Source: Alphaproteobacteria bacterium (lineage in GTDB: Bacteria; Pseudomonadota; Alphaproteobacteria; JAJFFI01). From it: DNA of 10,554 nt. The position numbers and the translations under genes were made by a program. The notes under the pieces were generated by a model. The model saw only the letters and a program-made list of their open reading frames with translations. It was not told the origin of the DNA and ran no database searches. Of the stretch, positions 1 through 9,971 are shown in pieces (the first letter of the stretch is position 1; the number at the start of each line of letters is the position of its first letter). Location of the stretch: positions 1 to 10,554 of the forward strand of contig JAJFFI010000153.1 of assembly GCA_021776755.1 (NCBI GenBank), in the 5' to 3' direction.

Positions 1-12
1 CCGCAGACAGCA

Positions 13-43
13 ACGCCCGCGAGCCGTGAAGCTGCGCGGGCGT
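13..43 (-). terminator. Candidate terminator hairpin after the DUF7282-type gene
   Basis: A 9-bp perfect inverted repeat (bases 13-21, ACGCCCGCG, pairing with 35-43) encloses a 13-base loop, about 28 bases after the stop codon of the exported DUF7282-type gene. Read on the minus strand, the bases after the stem (TTGCTGTCTG) are only moderately T-rich, so this may be a weak intrinsic terminator or simply a 3' stabilising hairpin. It lies where a terminator for that gene would be expected. Confidence 0.4.
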
Positions 44-71
44 GCCTGAAGCGGATTTCAGGTTCTGAAAA

Positions 72-488
72 TTACTCTGCGGTGACGACCTTCATCACCA
101 GCTTGCCCCCCGGCTTGATCGGGCCGTCTTCCTTGGCGCCGAGCGTGTACTCGAAGATACCGGTCTTCATGCCGCCGGCCTCGCTGTGGACCATCAGCAT
201 GAGCATGTCGCCCTTGGCGACCGGCTCGGTCAGGATCGCAGTGACGTCCTGGTTCATGCCGGCCTTGATTGGCGCATGACCGACCACCGGGCCGGGCTTG
301 CCGGAGGCATCCGTGCGATGAACGACGAGCCAGCCATTGGCGTCCGCCGATACCTTGGCGGCGGTGACGGTGCCGCCGGCGACACTCTGGTTGGCGGCGA
401 CAACGCCAGCCATGTGATTGTCGGCGAGGGCCGGCGCGGCCAGCATCATCGCGGCGGCGATACCCGAAAGTGCGAACTTGGTTTTCAT
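72..488 (-). CDS. Exported DUF7282-type domain protein
   Basis: A 138-residue small exported protein of unknown function. Residues 1-22 form a clear Sec signal peptide: Lys at positions 2 and 4, a hydrophobic Ala/Met/Leu core and an A-L-A cleavage site before DNHMAG. The mature part resembles the DUF7282 fold: an N-terminal strand with VVAANQSV, then GWLVVHR, GPVVGHAPIKAGMN and a late MVHSEAG segment. I recall this domain mainly from archaeal surface and secreted proteins and from some bacterial periplasmic ones; its role is unknown. The ATG at 488 is supported by a strong Shine-Dalgarno sequence, GGGAG (495-499), six bases upstream. A 174-base gap separates it from the M20 hydrolase upstream, so it probably has its own promoter, though I could not place -35/-10 boxes with confidence. 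The gap also holds a small GCGC-GAAA-GCGC hairpin (542-553). The family match is from memory of the pattern. Confidence 0.75.
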   Translation of the reverse strand: MKTKFALSGIAAAMMLAAPALADNHMAGVVAANQSVAGGTVTAAKVSADANGWLVVHRTDASGKPGPVVGHAPIKAGMNQDVTAILTEPVAKGDMLMLMVHSEAGGMKTGIFEYTLGAKEDGPIKPGGKLVMKVVTAE

Positions 489-662
489 AGTTATCTCCCT
501 GTTTTTTTCTTGCGGCTGTGGCCGGATTGGCCAGCCACGCAGCGCGAAAGCGCCGCGAAACGCCCCGCAGAGGCACGTTCTAAGGGGAGCTACGAAGGGG
601 AATACAGCTATGGATGCGAGCGAAGGTGCTAAATTACGCGGGCCGGACCGGAGCCGAGGCGC

Positions 663-1910
663 TCACGCCGGTTTCGCAACGCCCGCCCGGTTCAGGACGG
701 CGTGCAGCAGGACATTGCACCCGGCCTCGATGTGCTCGGGCGTCGCGTCCTCGATCTCGTTGTGGCTGATGCCGTCTTTGCAGGGGATGAAAATCATGCC
801 GGTCGGCGCGACGCGGGAGATGTAAACGGCGTCGTGGCCCGCACCCGAGACGACGTCCATCGCCTCGTAGCCGAGGAGTTCGGCGGACTTGGTCACTGCG
901 GCGATGCAGTCCGGGTCGAATTCAACGGGCTGTGAGTCCCAGATGTCGTCAACTTTCCCGTCGATATCGCGGACCTCGGCAATTCGGGAAACCAGCGCCT
1001 TCAGGTCAGCGTCCATGCTGCGCAGGAGATCGGGATCCGGGTGGCGGAGATCGACCGAAAAGCGGACCGAGCCGGGGATGGTGTTGCGCGATCCGGGCTC
1101 GACGTGAAACTCGCCGATGGTCGCGCGGCCTTCTGGCGCAAGGTCGAAGGCGATGCGGTAGACGCCCGGCAGGATCTCGCTGGCCGCCGCCATCGGATCG
1201 CGGCGCTGGTCCATCGGTGTGGGGCCGGCATGCGCCTCCGAGCCCGTGAGCGTGACATCGTACCAGCGCATGCCTTGCACGCCCTGGACGATGCCGATGG
1301 TCTTCTCCTTCGCTTCGAGGATCGGGCCCTGCTCGATGTGCACCTCGAAGAAGGCGCCGACCGGATGGTCGCCCGGCGTCTCGTCGCCCTTGTATCCGAT
1401 GCGGTCAAGCTCCTCGCCGATGCTGCGGCCATCGGGGTCGGTGCGGCTGTGGCCGAAGTCGAGATCGAATTCTCCGGCGAAAACGCCCGAGCCAACCATG
1501 GCCGGCGCAAACCGCGCACCTTCCTCGTTGGTCCAGACCGCGATCTCGACCGGCGCCTCGGTTTCGATGTCGTGATCGTTGAGCGCGCGGACCACCTCGA
1601 GTGCTGCGAGCACACCGTAGGCGCCGTCGTACTTTCCGCCCGTCGGCTGGCTGTCGAGATGGCTGCCGGTCATCACCGGCGCGAGCTCCGGATTGCGGCC
1701 CGGGCGGCGCGCGAAGATGTTGCCCATGGCGTCGGTGGTCACCGTGCAGCCGGCATCCTCGCACCATGAGACGAAGAGGTCCCGGCTCTCCTTGTCGAGA
1801 TCGGACAGCGCCAGGCGGCATACGCCGCCCTTCTCGGTCGCGCCGATCTTCGCCATCTCCATCAGGCTGTCCCAAAGACGCGTGCCGTCGATGCGCAGAT
1901 TGCCGGTCAT
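663..1910 (-). CDS. M20-family Zn-dependent amidohydrolase (hydantoinase/carbamoylase type)
   Basis: A 415-residue cytoplasmic metallohydrolase of the group that includes N-carbamoyl-L-amino acid hydrolase, beta-ureidopropionase and allantoate amidohydrolase. These enzymes cleave the C-N bond of a carbamoyl or ureido group, releasing CO2 and ammonia. The expected bimetal-site residues are visible: His84 in TGSHLDSQ, Asp95 in GGKYDGAYG, the Glu129-Glu130 pair in WTNEEGARF (catalytic base plus ligand), His191 in EVHIEQGP and His383 in GISHNEIEDAT. The dimerisation/substrate-binding domain with GSEAHAGPTPMDQRRD (about 223-238) is also present. Length is normal for the family. The ATG at 1910 has a good Shine-Dalgarno sequence, AGGAG (1917-1921), six bases upstream. 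It is the last gene of a four-gene operon, 19 bases after the SDR gene. Sequence alone does not separate carbamoylase, ureidopropionase and allantoate hydrolase. The ureohydrolase neighbour favours a guanidino- or ureido-compound pathway. Confidence 0.88.
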   Translation of the reverse strand: MTGNLRIDGTRLWDSLMEMAKIGATEKGGVCRLALSDLDKESRDLFVSWCEDAGCTVTTDAMGNIFARRPGRNPELAPVMTGSHLDSQPTGGKYDGAYGVLAALEVVRALNDHDIETEAPVEIAVWTNEEGARFAPAMVGSGVFAGEFDLDFGHSRTDPDGRSIGEELDRIGYKGDETPGDHPVGAFFEVHIEQGPILEAKEKTIGIVQGVQGMRWYDVTLTGSEAHAGPTPMDQRRDPMAAASEILPGVYRIAFDLAPEGRATIGEFHVEPGSRNTIPGSVRFSVDLRHPDPDLLRSMDADLKALVSRIAEVRDIDGKVDDIWDSQPVEFDPDCIAAVTKSAELLGYEAMDVVSGAGHDAVYISRVAPTGMIFIPCKDGISHNEIEDATPEHIEAGCNVLLHAVLNRAGVAKPA

Positions 1911-1929
1911 GTGCTGCTCCTGTGTCCTG

Positions 1930-2730
1930 TTACGCCATAGGATGCGCCAGATGGGCGCCGGCGTCGACCCGGAGCAGTTCGCCGGTCACGTGGCGCGCGC
2001 CGGTGGCGAGCCAGAAGATGGCTTCCGCCACGTGTTCGGGTGTGGTGACTTCGGCCAGCGGCACGACCTTGGCAAACGCTTTGAGGTTTTTCTCGATCGC
2101 CGCGCTGTCCATGCCGTCCTTGTGCCAGTCGGTGTCGACAAAGCTGGGGCAGACCGCGTTCACACGGATCTCGGGGCTGAGTGCCCGTGCAAGCGAGAGC
2201 GTGAGCGTGTTGAGCGCGCCTTTCGAGGCCGCATAGGCGGAAGAACTGCCGAAGCCCGTGAGGGCGGCGAAGGACGATGTGTTGACCACCGAACCCCGTC
2301 CCGCGTCTTTCATCGCCGGGGCGACGGCGCGGATCATCTGATAGGCGCCGACGACGTTGACCGAGAATATCTTCTGGAAATCGAAGGCGGTCAGCGCCTC
2401 GAGGTCATCGGCAGGCGCGAAAGTCGTGACGCCGGCATTGTTGACCAGCACATCGATGCGGCCCCAGCGCGCCATCGTCTCTGCGGCCAGCCTGCGGCAA
2501 CTGACGTCGTCGGCAACGTCGGCCTGGCAGACGAGTGTCTCGACGCCGGCACGCTTGCAGTCGCGCGCAACTTCATCGGCCGCGACCGCGCTCGAGCTGT
2601 AGTTGATCGCGACATTCCATCGCGCGCGGGCGAAGTGCAGCGCGGTTGCGCGGCCGATCCCCGAGGAGGCGCCCGTGATCAGGGCGACGGGCCGGTCGCT
2701 CGCCTCGATTGTGTTTCGCGCGGGCGTCAC
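1930..2730 (-). CDS. SDR-family NAD(P)-dependent oxidoreductase
   Basis: A 266-residue classical short-chain dehydrogenase/reductase, a soluble cytoplasmic enzyme oxidising an alcohol or reducing a carbonyl with NAD(P)(H). Visible motifs are the TGASSGIG cofactor loop (residues 19-26), NNAG (97-100), the catalytic Ser at about 153, Tyr166 and Lys170 in YAASK, and the C-terminal VTGELLRVDAG segment. The substrate cannot be predicted. I chose the GTG at 2730 because it overlaps the upstream ureohydrolase stop as GTGA, typical of translational coupling. No Shine-Dalgarno sequence precedes it, and the longer in-frame start at 2769 would add a low-complexity Arg/Gly/Pro stretch and overlap the neighbour by over 40 bases. 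In the operon it could act on the aldehyde or keto acid left after transamination, but that is inference. Confidence 0.87.
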   Translation of the reverse strand: MTPARNTIEASDRPVALITGASSGIGRATALHFARARWNVAINYSSSAVAADEVARDCKRAGVETLVCQADVADDVSCRRLAAETMARWGRIDVLVNNAGVTTFAPADDLEALTAFDFQKIFSVNVVGAYQMIRAVAPAMKDAGRGSVVNTSSFAALTGFGSSSAYAASKGALNTLTLSLARALSPEIRVNAVCPSFVDTDWHKDGMDSAAIEKNLKAFAKVVPLAEVTTPEHVAEAIFWLATGARHVTGELLRVDAGAHLAHPMA

Positions 2731-3683
2731 GCGCCGCGCCGGCGGGCAACCGCGTCCGCGACCACGCACAGGATCTCGAACATCAGGTTGGCGGCATTCA
2801 GCGCCGTGTGTCCCTGCGGGTCGAGCGGCGGAGACACCTCGCAGACGTCGCCGCCGACCAGGTTCAGACCCTGCAGCCCGCGGATCACGACCTGGGCGTC
2901 GCGCATCGAGAGCCCACCGGGCTCGGGCGCGCCAGTGCCCGGACAGTAGACCGGGTCGAGGCCGTCGATGTCGAAGGTGATGTAGGTGGGTCCGTCGCCC
3001 GCGACCTCGTGACAGGCGGCGATCACGTCCTTCCGGCCCATCTCCTCGAAATCGTCCATGGTGATGACGCGCATGCCCATGTCATACCCGTACTGGATGT
3101 CCTCATCCGAATAGCGCGTGCCGCGCAGGCCGATCTGCACCGTGCGTTTGGGGTCGATGATGCCTTCCTCGACCCCGCGGCGGAACGGCGTCGCGTGATT
3201 GATGCGGCTGCCCAGCAGCTCGTCGAGGGTATCGGCATGGGCGTCGAAATGGATGCAGCCGATCGGAGCGTCCTGCCCGATGCCGCGGAGGATCGGCAGC
3301 GTCACCGTGTGGTCGCCGCCGCAGGACACCGGCACCACGCCCCTGGCATGAAGGTCGGCATAGAACGCCGTGATCGAGTCGATGCTCCCCATCAGGTCGA
3401 GCGGATTGGTCGGCGCGTCGCCCACGTCCGCGACCTTGCAGAGCTCGAACGGCGCGAGCTTCGATGACGCGTTGACCTGGCGGATCAGGCGCGACATTTC
3501 GCGAACCTGCGCCGGGCCGTGGCGGGGGCCAGCGCGGTTGGTCGAGCCGAGATCGAACGGAATGCCGGACAGCGCGATGTCCAGACCCTCGCTGCCGGGG
3601 TGCCAGGGCAACCGCATGAAGGTTGCGGGCTCGGAATAGCGGGGCGTGACCGAGGAATCGATCGGCCGGAATTCAGTGGTCAT
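2727..3683 (-). CDS. Agmatinase-family ureohydrolase
   Basis: A 318-residue ureohydrolase of the arginase/agmatinase superfamily, which hydrolyses a guanidino group to urea plus an amine using two Mn2+ ions (Ni2+ in some relatives). All signature motifs are intact: CGGDH with metal ligand His125, HFDAHAD (Asp147, His149, Asp151), His163 in NHATPFRR, and FDIDGLDP with Asp238 and Asp240. The early RLP and TNRAGPRHGP segments match the agmatinase / 3-guanidinopropionase / 4-guanidinobutyrase branch. I therefore leave the substrate open and give no gene symbol. The ATG at 3683 overlaps the upstream aminotransferase stop as ATGA, with AAGG a few bases upstream; the longer in-frame extension to 3878 is only a shadow of the aminotransferase gene. 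The urea produced suggests a nitrogen-scavenging role. The same cluster carries an aminotransferase and a carbamoyl-type hydrolase, which could handle the remaining nitrogen groups. Confidence 0.88.
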   Translation of the reverse strand: MTTEFRPIDSSVTPRYSEPATFMRLPWHPGSEGLDIALSGIPFDLGSTNRAGPRHGPAQVREMSRLIRQVNASSKLAPFELCKVADVGDAPTNPLDLMGSIDSITAFYADLHARGVVPVSCGGDHTVTLPILRGIGQDAPIGCIHFDAHADTLDELLGSRINHATPFRRGVEEGIIDPKRTVQIGLRGTRYSDEDIQYGYDMGMRVITMDDFEEMGRKDVIAACHEVAGDGPTYITFDIDGLDPVYCPGTGAPEPGGLSMRDAQVVIRGLQGLNLVGGDVCEVSPPLDPQGHTALNAANLMFEILCVVADAVARRRGA

Positions 3684-4684
3684 GCGGTGGCCTTCTGTGG
3701 CGAGCCGGCAGGTTCCCGTGCCTGGCCTGCGGTGGGCGAGAGATGCGCGAGATATTGCGCGACATAGTCCATGCCGACCAGTTCGGAAAACGCATCCATC
3801 AGCCGCTTGGTGACCGGTCCGGGCACGGCGGAGGCAGCAGGTGCGACGCCGTTGATCTCGCGCACCGGGCAGATGCAAAGGCTGGTCGACGTGAGGAAAA
3901 CCTCATCGGCGGTATAGGCGTCATAGAGTGCCGTGTCCTGTTCGGCGACCGGGATGCCGGCGTCGAGTGCTAAGCCGATGACGGTTTCACGGGTGACGCC
4001 CGGAAGGACGAAATCGACCCGCGGCGTGACCAGCACACCGTCGCGTACGAGAAAGATATTGCTGCCGAGCCCCTCGCAGAGATTGCCGTTCACATCCAGC
4101 AGGACCGCCCATGCCTCGGGATCGCGGGCGCGGGCCTCGAGGTCGCCCATCACGAGGTTCAGATAGTTGTGCGTCTTGGCGCGCGGGCTGAGGCAGTCGG
4201 GGGGCACCCGGCGGACCGAAGGCACGATGACGTTGAGCCCGTCGCGAAAGCCCCGCGCGCGGGACAGAAACGGGATCGGTGTGCATTCGATGATGACGTT
4301 GGGGCCGTCGTGTTCCGGGGTCTCGCCGTCGACCGGATCGAGTCCGCGGCTGATGCGCTGGCCGACCCAGTAATCGCTGTGTGGGCCGAGCAGTCCGCGG
4401 TTCGCCTCGAGCACCTCATGGGTGATCTCGAGCATGCGCTTGGGCGAGATGCCGGGGTCGATTTGCACGTAGGAGAGCGAGTGATAGAGCCGTTCGACAT
4501 GTTCCACGAGCCGGAAGGGGACACCCTTGAAGGTGCGGGCCAGATCGAAGACCGCGTCGCCGTACTTGAAGCTCCGGTCGCGGAACGGCACCCGCACGTC
4601 GCGCTCGGGCAAGATGCGCCCGTTGAACCAGGCGACGCGCCCCCGGTCGTTCGTCCCGCCGCTTGCACCGGATTTTTCCACCAT
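3680..4684 (-). CDS. Class IV (BCAT/D-amino acid type) PLP aminotransferase
   Basis: A 334-residue fold-type IV pyridoxal-phosphate aminotransferase, related to branched-chain aminotransferases, D-amino acid aminotransferases and aminodeoxychorismate lyase. It starts with the family's FNGRILPE / FRDRSFKYGDAVFD segment (residues 20-47), has the Schiff-base lysine at Lys170 in SPRAKTHNYLNL, and the phosphate-binding DVNGNLCEGLGSNIFLV motif (198-213). Length is slightly above average because of a short N-terminal and a Pro/Ala-rich C-terminal tail. Start choice is uncertain: I use the ATG at 4684, but an in-frame GTG at 4702 with a distant GGAG is possible; neither has a strong Shine-Dalgarno sequence. 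It is the first gene of the four-gene operon, 89 bases after the histidine kinase stop, so a promoter may lie there although none is evident. It probably removes or transfers the amino group of the operon's substrate. Amino-acid specificity is unknown. Confidence 0.87.
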   Translation of the reverse strand: MVEKSGASGGTNDRGRVAWFNGRILPERDVRVPFRDRSFKYGDAVFDLARTFKGVPFRLVEHVERLYHSLSYVQIDPGISPKRMLEITHEVLEANRGLLGPHSDYWVGQRISRGLDPVDGETPEHDGPNVIIECTPIPFLSRARGFRDGLNVIVPSVRRVPPDCLSPRAKTHNYLNLVMGDLEARARDPEAWAVLLDVNGNLCEGLGSNIFLVRDGVLVTPRVDFVLPGVTRETVIGLALDAGIPVAEQDTALYDAYTADEVFLTSTSLCICPVREINGVAPAASAVPGPVTKRLMDAFSELVGMDYVAQYLAHLSPTAGQAREPAGSPQKATA

Positions 4685-4773
4685 GCCCTGGCTCGCTCTC
4701 ACAGTTGACCGCTCGGTCTCCGATGTTAGCGAGGGTGCGGGAGCGAGGCCAGAGGCGCGCGGCTATCCGGCGA

Positions 4774-8220
<3,447 letters not shown>

Positions 8221-8223
8221 TCG

Positions 8224-8228
8224 CTCCT
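8224..8228 (-). promoter_or_regulatory. Ribosome-binding site deciding the histidine kinase start
   Basis: AGGAG on the minus strand, three bases before the ATG at 8220. The spacing is short, but it is the only Shine-Dalgarno match near either candidate start; the ATG at 8280 has none. It therefore supports a protein that begins with MTRSKSPG and reads straight into the Phd/YefM-like domain. Confidence 0.55.
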
Positions 8229-8266
8229 GTCCGGTTGGCCTGAGATCAGGCAGGACACAGTAAACC

Positions 8267-8286
8267 GCCAAAATGTACATTTTGGC
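8267..8286. promoter_or_regulatory. Perfect 20-bp palindrome with TGTACA core, putative YefM-type operator
   Basis: GCCAAAATGT ACATTTTGGC reads identically on both strands over 20 bp and sits 46 bases upstream of the chosen kinase start, in an AT-rich 100-base gap after the holin gene. Its central TGTACA is the core reported for E. coli YefM operator palindromes, and the downstream kinase carries a Phd/YefM-like N-terminus, so autoregulation is the simplest reading. As RNA it would pair GCCAAAA with TTTTGGC around a 6-base loop, but the GC pairs lie at the base and no T tract follows, so it is unlike a terminator. No other TGTACA caught my eye in the window. Confidence 0.72.
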
Positions 8287-8302
8287 TAGTTCAAGCTAGG
8301 CC
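8284..8302. repeat. Imperfect inverted repeat next to the main palindrome
   Basis: GGCTAG-TTCAAG-CTAGGCC forms a dyad with one bulged base: GGCTAG on one side and CTAG(G)CC on the other, immediately beside and slightly overlapping the 20-bp palindrome. It could be a second, weaker operator half, by analogy with the adjacent long and short palindromes at yefM. It lacks the TGTACA core, so this is tentative. Confidence 0.35.
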
Positions 8303-8320
8303 GCGACCGTTAACAAATAC

Positions 8321-8911
8321 TCAATGGTCCGGTCCTGCCGGGGCCGGATTCCGGGGCGCGGGCGGTCCGGATACGGCATCGAGCAGCGCGCGGCCGAGAC
8401 CGCGCGGCGGTGTGATACCGGCGGCAATCGCCTTGTCCTGGCTGCGTTTTGCGACATTGATGCCGAGCACGGACAGGGCGACGCCCCAGATCACGGAGAG
8501 GCTCGTCATGGCGGCGATGATCTCGCCGGCGCGTTCGGGGGTCGCGATGACGGCCCAGGCGAGGCCCGCGACCTGCAGCACCCATGTGAACGCGACGGCA
8601 TAGCCGAACGTGGGACGCCAGCGCCGGACATAGGCGTCGTCCGACTGGAGTTCCGTGCGGAAAGTGCGGTTGATCTGTGCGATGGCTTCGCGATAGGCGG
8701 CGGACTCGGTCGCTGCCATGCGCTCGAGATGTCGGTTGGCTTCGGCGATCTGGGCCGGGTCGATCTCGCGGCGGGCAAACGCGCCCGCAACATCGTCGAG
8801 AGCCTTCGATGCGGTTTTCGCAGCCGGACTGTCAATTCGGCCAAGCGCGCCACCGAGAACGTGGGCCAGAACCGGAAGCCCGATCTGTGCAATCAGGGCG
8901 AGAGGTGCCAT
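8321..8911 (-). CDS. GTA/phage-type three-TM holin
   Basis: A 196-residue membrane protein resembling the 'holin of 3TMs, for gene-transfer release' family. Such holins permeabilise the inner membrane so that a murein hydrolase can act and particles are released. There is an N-terminal hydrophobic segment (about 3-22), a charged middle (30-98), the family-typical RRWRPTFGYA lead-in, and two strong hydrophobic segments (about 102-123 and 129-153) followed by a basic, Pro-rich tail. The ATG at 8911 is chosen because of AAAGGAAA (8916-8923) just upstream; an earlier ATG at 8926 and TTG at 8941 have no such signal. It follows the receiver/DUF6127 gene by 35 bases and probably shares its transcript. 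No structural phage genes accompany it here, so its present role (lysis, vesicle release, GTA release or another) is open. Confidence 0.75.
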   Translation of the reverse strand: MAPLALIAQIGLPVLAHVLGGALGRIDSPAAKTASKALDDVAGAFARREIDPAQIAEANRHLERMAATESAAYREAIAQINRTFRTELQSDDAYVRRWRPTFGYAVAFTWVLQVAGLAWAVIATPERAGEIIAAMTSLSVIWGVALSVLGINVAKRSQDKAIAAGITPPRGLGRALLDAVSGPPAPRNPAPAGPDH

Positions 8912-8915
8912 TGGA

Positions 8916-8923
8916 TTTCCTTT
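8916..8923 (-). promoter_or_regulatory. Ribosome-binding site deciding the holin start
   Basis: AAAGGAAA on the minus strand lies four bases before the ATG at 8911. It overlaps the coding triplets of the alternative upstream start at 8926 and therefore favours the shorter protein beginning MAPLALIAQ. Confidence 0.6.
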
Positions 8924-8946
8924 CATGAGTATGGCGTTCAATGTGT

Positions 8947-9627
8947 TCAGGACGAGCCGCTGTACCGGCCGGTCGCCCAGAACGCAGCACCCGCGACAAC
9001 ACCGGCCAGCAGGATCGTCGTGACCCAGCGAACCAATGTGCGCCAGGCGACCTGTTTGGCGTCACGCCAGGCGCGCAGCAGGTCACGGAGATCGCGGAGG
9101 TCCGTGGCGGCCGAGGTGTCGTCGAGGCCCATTTCATGCAGCACCGCCCGGGCGCCCGCTTCGGCGCCACGCCGGGCGGCTTCGTCGAGGACACGCTCGA
9201 GCGAGAGGATGTCGGGGGTTGCGAGACTGTCGCGGGACGCGAGCGCGCGGAGCCGGAGCCCGAGGTCGCGATAGGAGTCCACGTTCTTTTCGAAGAAGGC
9301 GGCGCCCAGCCGTCGCGCCTCGAGCCTGTCGTCGTCGCCGCCCAGTCCGGTCAGCACGATGATCGCGGCCTCTCCGGCAGCAGTCTTGATCCGGGCGAGT
9401 GTCTCGGCGCGGGTGCTGTCGGGCAGCGAGAGATCGGTCACGACGGCGTCGTATTTACGGGAGCCGAGCCGTTGCAAACCTTCGCGCAGACTTCCGCAGG
9501 TGTCGATTGAGAGCGCACTGCCGAAAGTGTCGAGGACATACTGCCGGATGAGATAGCGGTCGTCGGGATCGTCCTCGATGACGAGGACGGCGTATGGCGC
9601 AGCCGCCGAAGCCGCGGGCTCGGTCAT
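8947..9627 (-). CDS. Receiver (REC) domain fused to DUF6127-like membrane tail
   Basis: A 226-residue response regulator without a DNA-binding output. Residues about 11-130 form a REC domain with acidic pocket Glu18-Asp19-Asp20, phospho-acceptor Asp65 in VVTDLSLPDS, Thr93 in VLTGLGG and Lys114 in FFEKN, so it should be phosphorylatable. After a linker, residues about 143-226 resemble DUF6127, a small protein of alphaproteobacterial phage and GTA-like loci: an Ala/Arg/Glu-rich helix, then LRDLRDLLRAWRDAK, RTLVRWVTT and one transmembrane segment (about 201-217). The result is a receiver tethered to the inner membrane. The ATG at 9627 overlaps the upstream small gene's stop as ATGA. Next comes a holin gene and then an orphan-type histidine kinase, the likely phosphodonor. 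The reading frame is continuous, so the fusion is real in this sequence. The REC call is firm; the DUF6127 match is from memory of the family. Confidence 0.85.
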   Translation of the reverse strand: MTEPAASAAAPYAVLVIEDDPDDRYLIRQYVLDTFGSALSIDTCGSLREGLQRLGSRKYDAVVTDLSLPDSTRAETLARIKTAAGEAAIIVLTGLGGDDDRLEARRLGAAFFEKNVDSYRDLGLRLRALASRDSLATPDILSLERVLDEAARRGAEAGARAVLHEMGLDDTSAATDLRDLRDLLRAWRDAKQVAWRTLVRWVTTILLAGVVAGAAFWATGRYSGSS

Positions 9628-9959
9628 ATGGGGCGCTCGCGGGGATCGGTCCCGGCGGGGCGCGGCAGGTGTTGCCAGTCCTGGCCGGCAGCGATCAGGC
9701 AGCTGGGACCGCCTGGCACCGTGACGACGAGCGTCCAGGTCCCGCGCGTCGAAGCAAATACTTCGACCAGGGCGCCGCGGGCGGACACACCGCGTGAAAC
9801 GGGCGTTTCGGCATGGTTGCGGGCGAGCGCGGCGGCAATTCCGGCACGCGGGCCGCAGCCGGGCCCACGCGCCATCGGCGGGGGCGGATTTGCGAAAGCA
9901 GGTGCCGTGCAACAGCCGAGTGTCAGGGCGGCCGCAGCGGCAATCAGGATCGATTTCAT
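9624..9959 (-). CDS. Small exported protein of unknown function
   Basis: A 111-residue protein with a Sec signal peptide: Lys2, a hydrophobic Ala/Leu/Ile core, Cys-Cys at about 16-17, and an A-F-A site before NPPPP. Two further cysteines in the mature part, CGPR and SCLIAAG, could form a disulfide in the periplasm. The mature part ends in GTWTLVVTVPGGPSCL and DWQ, a pattern I associate with small uncharacterised alphaproteobacterial proteins; no function can be assigned. The ATG at 9959 has GAGGA (9966-9970) six bases upstream; the longer start at 9974 has no support. It overlaps the receiver/DUF6127 gene by ATGA, so the two are probably translationally coupled. A terminator-like hairpin lies immediately upstream of its ribosome-binding site. 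A lipoprotein reading is weak because Leu, not Ala, Ser or Gly, sits two residues before Cys16. Confidence 0.7.
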   Translation of the reverse strand: MKSILIAAAAALTLGCCTAPAFANPPPPMARGPGCGPRAGIAAALARNHAETPVSRGVSARGALVEVFASTRGTWTLVVTVPGGPSCLIAAGQDWQHLPRPAGTDPRERPI

Positions 9960-9971
9960 GGTGGTTCCTCG

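Noticed and set aside
1693..2949. Long plus-strand open frame of 418 codons
   Set aside because: It is antisense to the M20, SDR and ureohydrolase genes, all with intact family motifs. Its product is Arg/Ala/Gly-rich without a recognisable domain, as expected of shadow frames in GC-rich DNA.
663..4684. Allantoin/ureidoglycine degradation operon
   Set aside because: The M20 enzyme could be an allantoate hydrolase, but there is no allantoinase or ureidoglycolate gene, and the known ureidoglycine aminotransferase is class V, not class IV.
4685..4702. GTG at 4702 as the aminotransferase start
   Set aside because: It would add six residues, and its nearest GGAG is about 15 bases away. The ATG at 4684 is preferred on codon type, though neither start has a convincing ribosome-binding site.
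8221..8280. Longer kinase start at the ATG within the palindrome
   Set aside because: No ribosome-binding site precedes it, and it adds 20 residues before the Phd-like domain. The ATG at 8220 has AGGAG upstream. A leaderless start cannot be fully excluded.
8267..8286. Palindrome read as a terminator of the holin transcript
   Set aside because: GC pairs sit at the stem base and AT pairs towards the loop, with no T tract after it. The TGTACA core and its position upstream of the kinase fit an operator better.
8324..9274. Plus-strand open frame of 316 codons opposite the holin and receiver genes
   Set aside because: Low-complexity Arg/Ala/Ser translation, no motif, and it lies opposite two convincing genes.
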